DNA of 64,000 bases from Moniliella sp. 'wahieum'. Lineage: Eukaryota; Basidiomycota; Moniliellomycetes; Moniliellales; Moniliellaceae. Under the pieces are notes generated by a model. The model ran no database searches, was not told the origin of the DNA, and worked only from the letters and a program-made list of their open reading frames with translations. Where the stretch lies: the NCBI GenBank assembly GCA_003971905.1, contig RSEE01000100.1, forward strand, positions 1 through 64,000. Direction: 5' to 3'. Position numbers and translations under genes: made by a program. Below, piece by piece: positions 42,850 through 52,807 of this stretch (positions are counted from its first letter, which is position 1; each line of letters begins with the position of its first letter).

Positions 42850-43968
42850 CCTGGGTGGTTGCAGCAGCCAGCACGGCGGGGGGGAAGCGCAACCTGCGCG
42901 CCTTGGCATGGCCACTGCATGCTGCCCGCCCTGCATTGCCCGTGCAGCCCCCTGCAGCTGCCCCTGCAGCTGCCCCTGCAGCTGCCTCCTGCAGCTGCCC
43001 CCTGCATGCACAACCCCTGCAGCATGCTGCAGCATGCCCCCTGCCCCCTGCCACGTTGCTGCCCGCGCCGATTTCACATTTCAGCCACCCCGCCCACCCG
43101 CCGCCGCCTCCACGTCACCACATCACCAAACGCGTCGCCTCTCCTCGCCTCTACACGCGACGCACACGAGAACCACACCCACCTTTTCGAATCTAAACCG
43201 TGGCTTCTCTTCATGTTCAACCTGGTGTGGCGAGAGCCTTGAGAGCCACCGTCGCATGGTGTTGTGTGTAAGAACGCACCATGACATCCAATCATCAACC
43301 AACAGACACGCTCCAGCCAAGCGGGTACGCTCATCACAACAACATACCTTTCGTACACGGCGTTGATTCCATGTATAGGCTGAGTAGGAGTAGGCCGAGT
43401 AGCTGCCCAGCCAAGAGGCTAGCGCTTGCACCGTGCCAGGCTGAGCTTGCGTAATGTAGCCTTCTTCCCACTCGGTGGTCCACGTCATGCATCATCCATC
43501 AAGCATCATGCATCTTGGCCTCGGCCCCACTGGTCTTCGAACATAGCAATGTGGTCCTCGGACTTGAAACATTCAATGGTGCCGCACGACACATGGTTCA
43601 CTCGAGAAAGAAACCACGCTCGATAAGGCATCGCAGCGGATTGCTGGCGGCAGTGCCATCACCGGCGGCCACGCCAAGGACAATCACCATCCCACCACCA
43701 CCACCGCCCAACACTGCCGCCACCATCCCCAGCACGGTGCGATCCTCATTCGTATCGTCTCGACGTTCCTGCCGCACCGGATGGACCCCAATGCATGTGG
43801 TGGCCGAGGGGACGCATACGGGTCTGCGAGCGGCGGTGTGCGTGGCACACGCACTGCCGCTCACGCTGCTCCCTCTCAGCCTGCTCACACGCTGGCTCTC
43901 CATCGCATGGACACTAGCTACGTTGGCGCTAGCCTGTCTGCCCTACCCTGCAACCGCTGCTCCCATCC
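42850..43968. other. Divergent promoter region of VPS54 and the PQ-loop gene, with one possible exon
   Basis: CAGCTGCAGGGG units at 42950-43000 (PstI/PvuII-like palindromes) and CAGCATGCTGCAGCATGC at 43019-43036. A minus-strand ATG at 43488 opens MTWTTEWEEGYITQAQPGTV and continues to WNQRRVRK. A GTATGT donor then follows, and a CCACACCAG acceptor leads to VEHEEKPRFRFEK in frame. This may be an extra 5' exon set (possibly of VPS54) or a small gene; no relative recognised. CATGCATCATCC and CATCATGCATC lie at 43486-43513. Confidence 0.4.
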
Positions 43969-45587
43969 ATGCCCCCATCGCCCACTGGCTTTGGCCTGCC
44001 TACGCGTGCCGCCTTATCGGGCTGGTGTGGTTCGGCAAGTTTTGTGGTTTGGCTCTTTGCCCAGACCCCCAGATCATCACCAATTACCGCCGCAAGAGCG
44101 TAGATGGTCTTTCTGGTGTATTCGTGGCGCAATGGATGGTGGGTGATGTGCTGAACTTGTGCGTGCGTTCTTTATCTACTTTTTTCTGTCGGTTGGACTA
44201 ACCTAATCCGGACGCCGGGACCAGGATCGGCTCGCTGCTTACGCACCAACTGCCATTCCAAATCGCAGTGGCTACCTACTTTGCAGCATTGATCTTTGCA
44301 TTTTGGCTCAATTTATCTATTACACCAAGATCTATCCACGCCCTCGGGTCGCTGCTGCCCTCCCTCCCCTGCTGGAGACTGGACGATACGGCCGACGCAG
44401 AAGGCCTCGCCTAAGCGACAATGGGTATGGCGCACTGGGCAAGTCTCGCTCTAGCCAGACGCGTTCGCTGCACCCAAGTGCCGGTCCGGCACCCTTCTTT
44501 TCGAACAGGACCAAGTGCAGTCGCCTGTCGAACAAGCACCCACGATGCAAGAACGGAGCCCACGACGTGGAGGCGACGCCTGTCGATGACCCGACTGGTC
44601 GTCCCCAACTGGCATTCGCACTCTTCGCTGGATGATGGGTCACACGCGGCACACCGAGTCGGACGAGTGGAGCGAGGAGGAGGAGGAGGAGAGCGAGAAG
44701 GAGAGGGGGAGGGGGAGGAAGCCGGTCGGGGCCGCAGGATGACTCGAACGGCGACCATTGTTGCCTCTCACCATGAGCGACTGTCAGGCCAGGATTCTTC
44801 CCGGCCTAGTCCAGGGTCAGGACGATCTCAATCTGCCTCGGCCTCACCTTCTTCTTGGGGAAACCAACTCATGGCACAGAGCCAAACCTTGCCCCCACCC
44901 CAAAGCAAGGGCCCGATGCCGCGCCCAGGTCGTCCTCTGCTCTTCCTGGCCCCGTCCGGTGAGAGAAGGCACGTTGACGCGAGAGGAGTACGGGCGTTCG
45001 CGACGAAGGAAGTTATCCCGACCTTCAGGTCCTTCTATCGTTTTGCTCGCAGTGGGGATTCTCTTTACTGTCCGTTCCTGGCCCGCAGACGCTAGCGGCT
45101 CCCCCGCCACTTCGGCCATCTTGCTGGCACAGCCGCCTCGCCCATCGCCTCGCAAGCAGGTATGCCCGGACGCGTGGCACCTCGTCGCTGCCTGTGCACA
45201 TACAGGATGAAACGCTGGAGCGGTGGTGGGACGCATCTCGGCCTGGTTCTGCACGCTGTTGTACATGACGAGCCGGTTGCCTCAGATCTGGGTCAACTTG
45301 ACGCGTCGGTCAGTGGAGGATTGAGCATTATGCTCTTCTTTTCGGCATTTTTAGGAAACAGCCTCTACTCAGCCTCGGTACTTGTTAACCCCGCTGCGTC
45401 CGGACCGAACCGGCGTGCCTACCTGCTCGAGTCACTGCCGTTCCTACTGGGTTCGGGCGGGACACTGATCTTTGACATGATCATCGTCGCTCAGTGGATT
45501 GCTTGGCGAGGTAACCAGCCCCATCCTATTGCCTACGTGCAAAAGGCCGCATCGCGACGTGCGTCAGAATCTCGTCGGATCAGCTAG
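43969..45587 (+). CDS. PQ-loop family membrane transporter (YPQ/vacuolar basic amino-acid type)
   Basis: Seven-helix PQ-loop proteins of the Ypq1/PQLC2 group export cationic amino acids from the vacuole or lysosome. The ATG at 43969 gives MPPSPTGFGLPTRAALSGWC, then the first PQ loop, ASFVVWLFAQ-PQIITNYRRKSVDGLSGVFVAQWMVGDVLNL. An intron at 44159-44224 (66 nt) is followed by IGSLLTHQLPFQIAVATYFAA and ILAQFIYYTKIYPRP. A long polar Arg/Ser-rich loop follows (44.34-45.0 kb), then the helix SIVLLAVGILFTV and a 46-nt intron at 45160-45205. The second PQ loop reads GRISAWFCTLLYMTSRLPQIWVNLTRRSVEGLSIMLFFSAFLGN, then LLGSGGTLIFDMIIVAQWIAW. Three frame breaks were worked through, and each disappears with one added base in a mononucleotide run: C5 to C6 at the first PQ, TTGATC to TTGGATC, GAGGATT to GAGGGATT. 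The Ser/Arg-rich frame beyond the stop, to 45960, may be the real C-terminus. Confidence 0.85.
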
Positions 45588-46761
45588 CACGCCCCTACTC
45601 GCCACTGCCAGCACTTCGCGTCCGCCCCGTTCCCCCTCGGACGCTGAGCACCGATACGCACGTCACAGGTCCCGCTCTATGCGCCGTAGCGCCAGTCGCC
45701 GCAGCTCGGTCCCTCGCTCCTCCTCTCGTCCGCCCTTGCCTTTCCCCTCGGCCACCAGTTCGAGTTCGGCGCGGGAAACCCTCCGCGTCAGCACGCACCG
45801 CTTGGGACGTACCCCCTCTTGTTCCGGACGAGCCATTGGCTTGACCACACGCGCACCCATCTTCCTGCCCTTTCTTTCGCTTCCCTCCGGTTGGCAAGGG
45901 GGGGAATCATTAATCAGTCAGCATACCTTTCCACGGCGCTGTTGTAGCCACCGTAGTTAGCACATGGTCCGGGAGACAGTGGAGGTGGGTTGGTCTGACA
46001 AGAAGTAGATGGCATTTGTCACAGGATTGCTTCGGCAGATCCACGAACTAATACTCCCTCCATACTATACCCCTACAGCGGCGTCCGACAGCTACGCGAC
46101 CAACGTCGGCGACAACGACGAACTGGCAGAGAGGCGGGCGGGCGTGGCGGGTTGCGGCGTAGCTGCCGAACATACCTTACTTCGTTTTTCCGCTGTGGAA
46201 CCGTGGCCGGCGGCGGGGGCTACCGGGATGCTGGGGCCAGCACCTGATAACGTGCAACTGCGTCATGGAGCACACTGGCGCACGTGACCAACTCAGGCTA
46301 GCTTGCAGCTTCAAACTTGAAACGTGAATGTTGAACGTTGCAATTGCAGCTCGGTCTCTTACTAACGCAAGGATAATGCAGCAGCACGCAGCATGCAGGG
46401 CCGCACGCAGATGCTGAGTGGAGATGACGTCAACGCACCCGCCTCGGCTACGCCGACCCACACCGACGCCATGCCCCCCATGCGCGGACGTAGCGGGGCG
46501 AGCCTGGCACACTAATCGACACTGCGCTGCTGCCCTCCTCTGTCGTCCGTGCACGACGGCAACAGCAACCTGCGGCAGCCCGGTGCTGCCCGGTGATTAA
46601 TGATTTCAGCGCTTTCAGCGGCCACCTGGCCAGCATCCTTCAACTTCAGTTGAAGCTTCAGCTGAAGCCCTCGCCTTGCCTTCTCTTCTCCCTTGCCTTC
46701 CCCTCGCCTGCCTGCCTTCCTACCACCACTGCCTCCCTGTGCTCCTAGCCCCGCTCCCACC
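45588..46761. other. C-terminal tail or 3' flank, then SOD2 promoter
   Basis: 45588-45960 is a plus-strand Ser/Arg-rich frame (RSRSMRRSASRRSSVPRSSS) that could be the continuation of the PQ-loop gene after a frame change. 45960-46680 shows no gene. The stretch AACTTCAGTTGAAGCTTCAGCTGAAGC at 46639-46666 is a compound inverted repeat about 95 bp before the SOD2 start. Confidence 0.5.
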
Positions 46762-47514
46762 ATGATTGGCACCACCCTTACGCGCACTGCCTTCCGTGCT
46801 GCCCGCACCGCCGTCCCGGCTGGTGTGCGCGCCAAGCACACCCTCCCCGACCTTGACTATGACTTTGGCGCGCTGGAGCCCTTCATCAGTGCCGAGATTA
46901 TGGAGACGCACCACAACAAGCACCACCAGACGTATGTCACCAACCTGAATGTGGCCGAGGAGAAGCTGCACGATGCGGTGGCCAAGAATGACATTGCGGC
47001 GACGATTGCGCTCCAAGGCGCACTCAAGTTCAATGGCGGTGGCCACATTAACCACTCGCTCTTTTGGAAGAACCTGGCGCCGGCAGGCAAGGGCGGTGGA
47101 GAGCTCCCCGAGGGCGGTAAGTTGGCTGCGGCGATCAGCAAGGACTTTGGCTCGCTCGACAAGCTCCAGTCCCAGTTCAATGCCGCGTGGCTGGCATCCA
47201 GGGCTCGGGATGGGGATGGCTGGGATACAACAAGGCCACGGGCGAACTGGAGATCCTCACCACTGCCAACCAGGATCCTCTCTTGACCCACGTGCCGTTG
47301 GTGGGCATTGATGCTTGGGAGCATGCGTACTACCTCCAGTACAAGAACGTCAAGGCCGACTACTTCAAGGCGATCTGGTACGTCTGGAATCGAATCGAAT
47401 CGAATCCCTCTCCCTTGTGCTTATCAATGGGACACCCAAAGGTACTGACACTGGCGGCTTTGCAGGAGCGTTGTGAACTGGAAGGAAGCCGAGGCCCGCC
47501 TTACGTCGGCCTAA
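46762..47514 (+). CDS. Mitochondrial Mn/Fe superoxide dismutase
   Basis: Converts superoxide to hydrogen peroxide and oxygen in the mitochondrial matrix. The ATG at 46762 starts an Arg/Ala presequence ([20 protein letters not shown]). The mature protein begins [19 protein letters not shown]. Metal-binding and family motifs: [17 protein letters not shown] (first His), [15 protein letters not shown] (second His), [11 protein letters not shown], and [19 protein letters not shown] with the Asp and third His ligands. An intron at 47378-47465 (88 nt, GTACGT to TTTGCAG) splits a Trp codon, and exon 2 ends [15 protein letters not shown] with stop at 47512. The frame breaks once, at about 47188, where GCGTGG needs one more G to give [14 protein letters not shown]. 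The length and motifs match the homotetrameric mitochondrial MnSOD. Nothing suggests it is dead. Confidence 0.95.
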
Positions 47515-47738
47515 GTATGCATCTTGGCCCAATAGCTTTGGTAGGTGACATGCAAATCTAAGATCTAACCCCCCATGCCTGTTCACGGCTGTATTTTTCT
47601 CGGGATATAATAGTTGTCAACGAACAGGTCTCCTGGGACACGGCAGAACTTGGGTAGGAGTGGTAGACGAGAGGAACATACCGTCGTTTTCTTTGCGAGT
47701 TGTCGTGCAAGACGATTACGGACTAAAAGAAAGAAGAT

Positions 47739-47749
47739 AAAAAAAAAAA
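47739..47749 (-). terminator. RNA polymerase III terminator for tRNA-Arg
   Basis: A run of 11 T on the minus strand, 17 nt past the tRNA 3' end. Confidence 0.85.
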
Positions 47750-47765
47750 GGACGCCATGTCGGCT

Positions 47766-47846
47766 CGAACGACGCAGGGGTCGAACCTGCAACCTCCTGA
47801 TTACAACCAGTCGTAGTCAGACGCGCTACCATTGCGCCAGCCGTCC
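47766..47846 (-). tRNA. tRNA-Arg (anticodon ACG) with a 9-nt intron
   Basis: Read on the minus strand from 47846. The acceptor stem GGACGGC pairs with GTCGTTC (seven pairs, two G-U). The D arm is GCGC-AATGGTA-GCGC. The anticodon stem TCTGA pairs with TCAGG. The T arm is GCAGG-TTCGACC-CCTGC, and the discriminator is G. The loop is 16 nt; placing the intron in the canonical site after base 37 gives CU-ACG-A and intron CTGGTTGTA at 47802-47810. The anticodon is at 47812-47814. Spliced length is 72 nt. Internal A and B boxes are present (TGGCGCAATGG, GGTTCGACC). Confidence 0.9.
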
Positions 47847-47849
47847 TTG

Positions 47850-48176
47850 ATATGAGGCAAGGGGGCGGAACAGGTCTGCCCCCCGCAGTCGTCTGGAATG
47901 GGGCGGAATTTCCTGGGGCACCCCACAACTGGCCTCGTCGCCTGATTAGTCTTAGTGGCGCGCGAGGTAGGATGAGCCTATTAGCCGGGCCTGCTAGCCT
48001 CTGGCCTCGGATCTGGCCAGGGTGAGTGTGGGGTGGGTGTCCATTCATCCATTCATCCATTCATCCATTCATCCATTCATCCATTCATCCATCATCGTAC
48101 CATCCCCCCACCGCCTGCGCCCCCCCGACGCCCCCCCTTTCCCAGCGCTCTTCTCCCCTCTCACCGTTGGCATACA
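47850..48176. other. Intergenic with (ATTCATCC)n
   Basis: Spacer between the divergent tRNA and the Dap1-like gene. It holds a tetramer/octamer array at 48041-48094. Confidence 0.6.
48041..48094. repeat. (CATTCATC)n microsatellite
   Basis: About seven copies of CCATTCAT directly upstream of the Dap1-like gene; it sits in the promoter or 5' UTR, 82 bp before the ATG. Confidence 0.95.
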
Positions 48177-48735
48177 ATGGAGCCGCAGACCAAGCCCACG
48201 CAGTACGTTTCCGCTTCCGCTGCTCCTGCCTGCGCTTGAGGATGTGTGTGGTGCTGACTGGACGTGGGCAGGCCGGCGAAGGAGGACCCCATCTCGGTCG
48301 CCGAGCTGGCCAAGTACAACGGCACCGACGACAGCCTGCCCGTGTATGTGGCGATCAAGGGGGTGGTGTTTGATGTGTCGCCGCGCAGGGAAATGTACGA
48401 GGCAGGCAAGGGCTACAGCGTATTTGCCGGCAAGGACGCCAGCGCCGCGTTGGGCAAGTCGTCCCTCAATCCAGAGGATGCGATTGCAGATTACTCGCAG
48501 CTGACCCCAACCGAACTCAAGGTCCTGGACGACTGGTTTGCCTATTACAGTAAGGTTCGTTGTCTCCCCTCCGTCGTCTTGTCTCTTGTCCGACTGTGGT
48601 TGGACACGCAACAGACGACCAGACTACTGATACTGAGTACTGTACTGACCGGCCGTCGATCGTGATGCTTTCATGCTCCTGCTCCCCCTCTGTCTGTTGC
48701 AGAGGTACAACATTGTCGGCAAAGTCGTGCCTTGA
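48177..48735 (+). CDS. Dap1-like cytochrome b5-fold haem-binding protein (MAPR family)
   Basis: Dap1/PGRMC proteins bind haem through a tyrosine and support cytochrome P450 Erg11 and sterol synthesis. Three exons splice cleanly without any frame break: 48177-48202, 48272-48554 and 48703-48735, with introns of 69 and 148 nt (GTACGT/GGGCAG and GTTCGT/TTGCAG). The product is 113 residues: MEPQTKPTQPAKEDPIS, LPVYVAIKGVVFDVSP, then MYEAGKGYSVFAGKDASAAL with the haem-ligand Tyr region, KVLDDWFAYYSKRYNIVGKVV. It lacks the N-terminal membrane helix of animal PGRMC1, so it is probably soluble or peripherally bound. The tiny 26-nt first exon is a known feature of compact fungal genes. Confidence 0.9.
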
Positions 48736-49222
48736 ACCAGCTTCGTGGCTCATGTTTTCTCACCTTCGATGCTACCACTCCGTGGAGAGGATGCAGGTGT
48801 TTTGAATGAAGATGTGCTTCATGTTTGCCTTAAAAGTAAATGTGGTTTCCGGGTCTTCACTGGGAGTGGGATTGTCCTCGACACGCGCAACAGGAAGAGT
48901 GTTGGCACTGGTACTGGCACTGGCACTGGAACTGGCACTGACGCATACACTGGCAAGCAGGTGAGCAAGTGAGCTCACCTTTGGTCTTGCCTGTATCCAT
49001 TTACCCGGCTTGGCGATCCTTCTGCTATGATTCCCTTAGGGTTCACGCTCCCTTCCTTATATGACAGTGTGGGTCCATGTTGGGGGCAGACTACTGGTCT
49101 GTGCCAAATGCCTCGCTGGCCTCCTGGTACATATAGCCCCTACAGCTCAAGACAAAGGGAGAAGCGGGGGGGAAATCATATCCCTGTTGGAATTGAATAT
49201 TGACCGAGGCTCATGCCATGCA
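48736..49222. other. 3' flanks of two convergent genes
   Basis: GGCACTGGTACTGGCACTGG repeats at 48903-48942 (hexamer GGCACT). Nothing else recognised. Confidence 0.5.
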
Positions 49223-50888
49223 TTAACGGTCCACCTCGCCGAACACCAAGTCCATCGTCCCGATGATGGCCACCATATCAGCGACATCGTGGTGACGGGA
49301 AATCATATCAGCACCAGCCAGATGAAGGAACCCAGGGGCGCGAATTCGGCAGCGGTAGGGCCGGTTGGTGCCATCCGAGACAAGATAGACGCCCATCTCC
49401 CCCTTAGGCGCTTCGATCGCCGCATACGTCTCACCCGGAGGGACATTGAAGTTTTGCGAGAAGAACTTGAAGTGGTGAATCAGGCTCTCCATACTTTCCT
49501 TCATGTTAGCACGCGGGGGGGCAGTGAGTTTGTGGTCATCCACCTTGACTTGCCCGGGGGGCATCTTGTTGATGCACTGCTCAATGATCCGCAGCGACTG
49601 CCGCATCTCCTCCACCCGGCACAGATAGCGGTCAAAGCAGTCGCCATTCTTGCCGACCGGTACCTCAAAGTCCACCTCATCAAACTTTTCATACGGCTGG
49701 CTCTTGCGAAGGTCCCATGGAATGCCGCTCCCGCGCAGCATGGGCCCACTAAAGCCATAGTTCAATGCCTGATCCGCCGTGACCCGACCAATGCCCACCG
49801 TACGCAGCTGCCAGATCCGGTTGCCCGTCACCACCTCTTCCACTTCGTCCAGGCGCGAGCTAAACTGCGATGCCCAGACATGAATGTCGTCCAGCAGACC
49901 AACCGGGAGGTCAAATGCGACGCCACCAGGCCGGAAGTAGGCAGCGTGCAAGCGAGCGCCGCAAACCCGCTCATAAAACTCCATGAGCTTCTCACGTTCC
50001 TCAAACCCCCACAAGAATGGTGTCAGACCACCAACGTCCATCACGTGGGACAGGACCGCCATCAAGTGATTGTTCAGTCGTGAAATTTCCGAGTAGAGGG
50101 TGCGAATCCACTTGGCCCGCTCCGGCACCTCAATGTTGAGCAACTTCTCCACCGCCCGGACGTAGCACAACTCGTTGGTCATGGCCGACGAGTAATCCAG
50201 ACGATCAAAGTAGGGCATAGCTTGGGTGTAGTTCTTGTACTCGATCAGTTTCTCTGTCCCGCGGTGCAACAGCCCAACGTGCGGGTCAGCACGCAGAATC
50301 TCCTCTCCGTTGAGCTCGAGGGAGGATGAGACGCAAGACACCGTGCGCAGCCGGGTGCTGAGGACCAAAGTTGATGGTAAAGTGGCGCATGTTGGCCTCT
50401 TTGCGCGAACTGGCCTCCTTGTAGATCGCATTCGACATCTCGATCGACGCGCGCAGTACGATCCGGTCGCCGTACGGGTCGTGCTCGACCTTCGTAGGGG
50501 TGGTGATGACGGGAATCCGCTTGTCAAAGAACCCATGTTCCAGACGATGCGGGTTGGCACTGCCGGGGGGGACCTCGTACTTGGGCAGGTTCCTCGCCGT
50601 TGGCGTTGGCGTGGGCGTTGGCGTTGGCGTTGGCGGCGCGGACGGACGAGGAGAAGCTGGGGGGGCACCGAGGCGGGCAGAGGCAAAGGGACCGCGGACC
50701 GGGGCAGCCGCACGCAGCCGCGCCGGCGAGCAGGTGGGGGCGCATGGGCAGCGGCAAGAGACGGGCGGACGCGGTGGGGAGGTGGAGGGGCTGGCTTGCC
50801 TGTGGACTGGGGACTGGGGCTGGCGCAGGGACGGGGCGGCGCCGCTTGCTTGTGCTCGCACGCCCATCGAGCGGCGCTGCATCGGCAT
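49223..50888 (-). CDS. NADH:ubiquinone oxidoreductase 49 kDa subunit (NDUFS2/NUO-49)
   Basis: Core matrix-arm subunit of respiratory complex I that helps form the quinone site. The ATG at 50888 ([16 protein letters not shown]) gives a long Arg/Ser/Pro presequence, including a (Thr-Pro)n run at about 50600-50635. The mature part has [21 protein letters not shown] (the PQHPAAHG quinone-site motif), [101 protein letters not shown] and [35 protein letters not shown], ending at 49223. One frame change occurs at about 50325, where CTCATCCTCCCTCGAGCTC contains what looks like an extra CCTC. Otherwise full length, with no intron needed. Confidence 0.95.
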
Positions 50889-52807
50889 GGCTGCCCAGGT
50901 GAACATTCAATCCCCTCGCATCCTCTGTGCGCAGAGCAATCCTCCCACTGGCTCCGCGCCCGCCAGATTATTAATGGCACCCGGCAAGTCCGCCCCCTCC
51001 AATTCCGCCCCATTGCGTCTCTGCACCAGCCCCCTCATGCATCATGCATCAACTATCAACTTCCGACCATCCCGCTCCACACACGCACAAGACCGCATCA
51101 TTCTCCCACACAGTCACGAGCCGCGCGGTCATGGAAATACGCCATGATCAAGCTTTAGTACCCTTAGCCGCGTTCTAACCGGACCCGACTTGTAGCGTTT
51201 TGTTATTGCTTTTCCAAACGTACTTAGCCTTGCAGAGCCAGTGTCTGCTGCAACTGCGCCTCTGTTTCCCTTGCTGCATGGCTCGCAGCAGGGAAAACGG
51301 CCATGAGGGAGGTGGGGTTGGCTTCCACCCTGGCTGCGCTTCTGCCATCAGGAAATGCATGGCCACACTCAGAGCTTACGGAGCCTAGAGACCATCAATC
51401 GACTGCACCCGCGAGGTTACTCGACGGCCGCTATGTCCTCCTCTGACTTGCGTGTGGCTGTTCAAACCCCTCGCCTTTTTACTCGTCCTGCAGTGAAGGA
51501 ACCTCGCTTTGGATGTCAATTACATTCGTTCGGGCTGTAGAATGGATACCTATAATCCAGAGAGACGAGAGGCAATCGCATGGTAAACAGCGCATGATGT
51601 GTGTAAGGGAGACAAGGGATTCAAGGAAGATCTATAACAACGTCATATATACAGGCCCCGTATATGTGTGACCCCCGTCACTCCCACAGGTCGACTTGAA
51701 GCCTTTGTGACGGATCACACACACATTCCCACAGGATGTGGGTATGATCCTTGTTCTAGATCTTCCTTGCCCCCTTTTGTGTCTCTCTTTCCCTCATCAC
51801 GCGTGGTCTACCGTGTGATAGCTTCTCCTTCTCCTCTGGTATATAAGGCACCATTTCCATGCAGCCTGAATGAATACCTGTCGGCATCCGAAGCAATCTC
51901 CCTCTTACACTTTGGGCCTTGATAGGGTCCAGACGGAATTGGCGAGGCTCTGGTAGCTTCCAACACCACCCGCCTTAGTTTATTTGTATATGATGCCCTC
52001 GGCGCCATCGCCGGTACCTTCTCTCCCGAGCTTTTCCACCCCATTCTCCCAGAGCTTTTGGAACACTCAGCCTCACAGTGGTCCTCTCTCTCGACCGTTC
52101 CTGTGCCCCCTCACGCTCCCACGCCCTATAGAGAGTACACTATGTGCACTTGCACCAAACCATACTGCAAAAGTCCAATGTGCCCGAGTCCCCCACAGCT
52201 TCGCGTAGTCCTGATTTACCCGGACCTCAATCTCGTTTCGGCTGTTCATACACAGCCAATATAAGGACCCTCTGCTTTTCCCCACAGCAACTCGAAGCAC
52301 AACCACTGACGTTCTACGGTACGGTCCCTCCTCTGGTTGGCTCGCATCACCGGCCCTGACCTGCATTATGAAGTTCGCCGTCTTTGTCGGGACTCAGGGA
52401 GCGCGCGGTAGCAACTGTGGGTGGCACCTCAAAACTAATTGACCTCATCTCTTCATCGACCTTAATTGATAACCACAGAGAATATGGTTCCATCTTCCCC
52501 AGCCCTATTGCACGGGTCCGCATCACGTGCGCCACGAGCCACGCGCCCTACATCATGCATCAGGCCTCAGGCTTGAAGCTTGAAGCTTGAAGTCTGAGAT
52601 CTGAAGCATCCATCTCAAGCTTCTTTCTACAGTGAGCCTATTAGTGGGCGGGGGAGTAAGGGCGAAGCTGGCAAGTCAGGTGTCATATAACGTCGCATCA
52701 GTCACATGTCAGAGTTCCACCTGCGTTGAAGCTTGAAGAGTGGCGAGACGCCAGTTAAAATTAACCCCGGATGAACGCTTCGCATCTTAGATCTTAGACA
52801 CCATCCA
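50889..52807. other. Intergenic, no gene recognised
   Basis: The first 280 bp are the NUO-49 promoter side, with CATGCATCATGCATCAAC at 51038-51055. 51200-51310 shares a short word with 28022-28050. ATGCATCAGGCCTCAGGCTTGAAGCTTGAAGCTTGAAG (52555-52590) is a chain of self-complementary words, followed by GTCTGAGATCTGAAGC. Minus-strand frames near 51.8-52.4 kb are not convincing. Confidence 0.5.
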
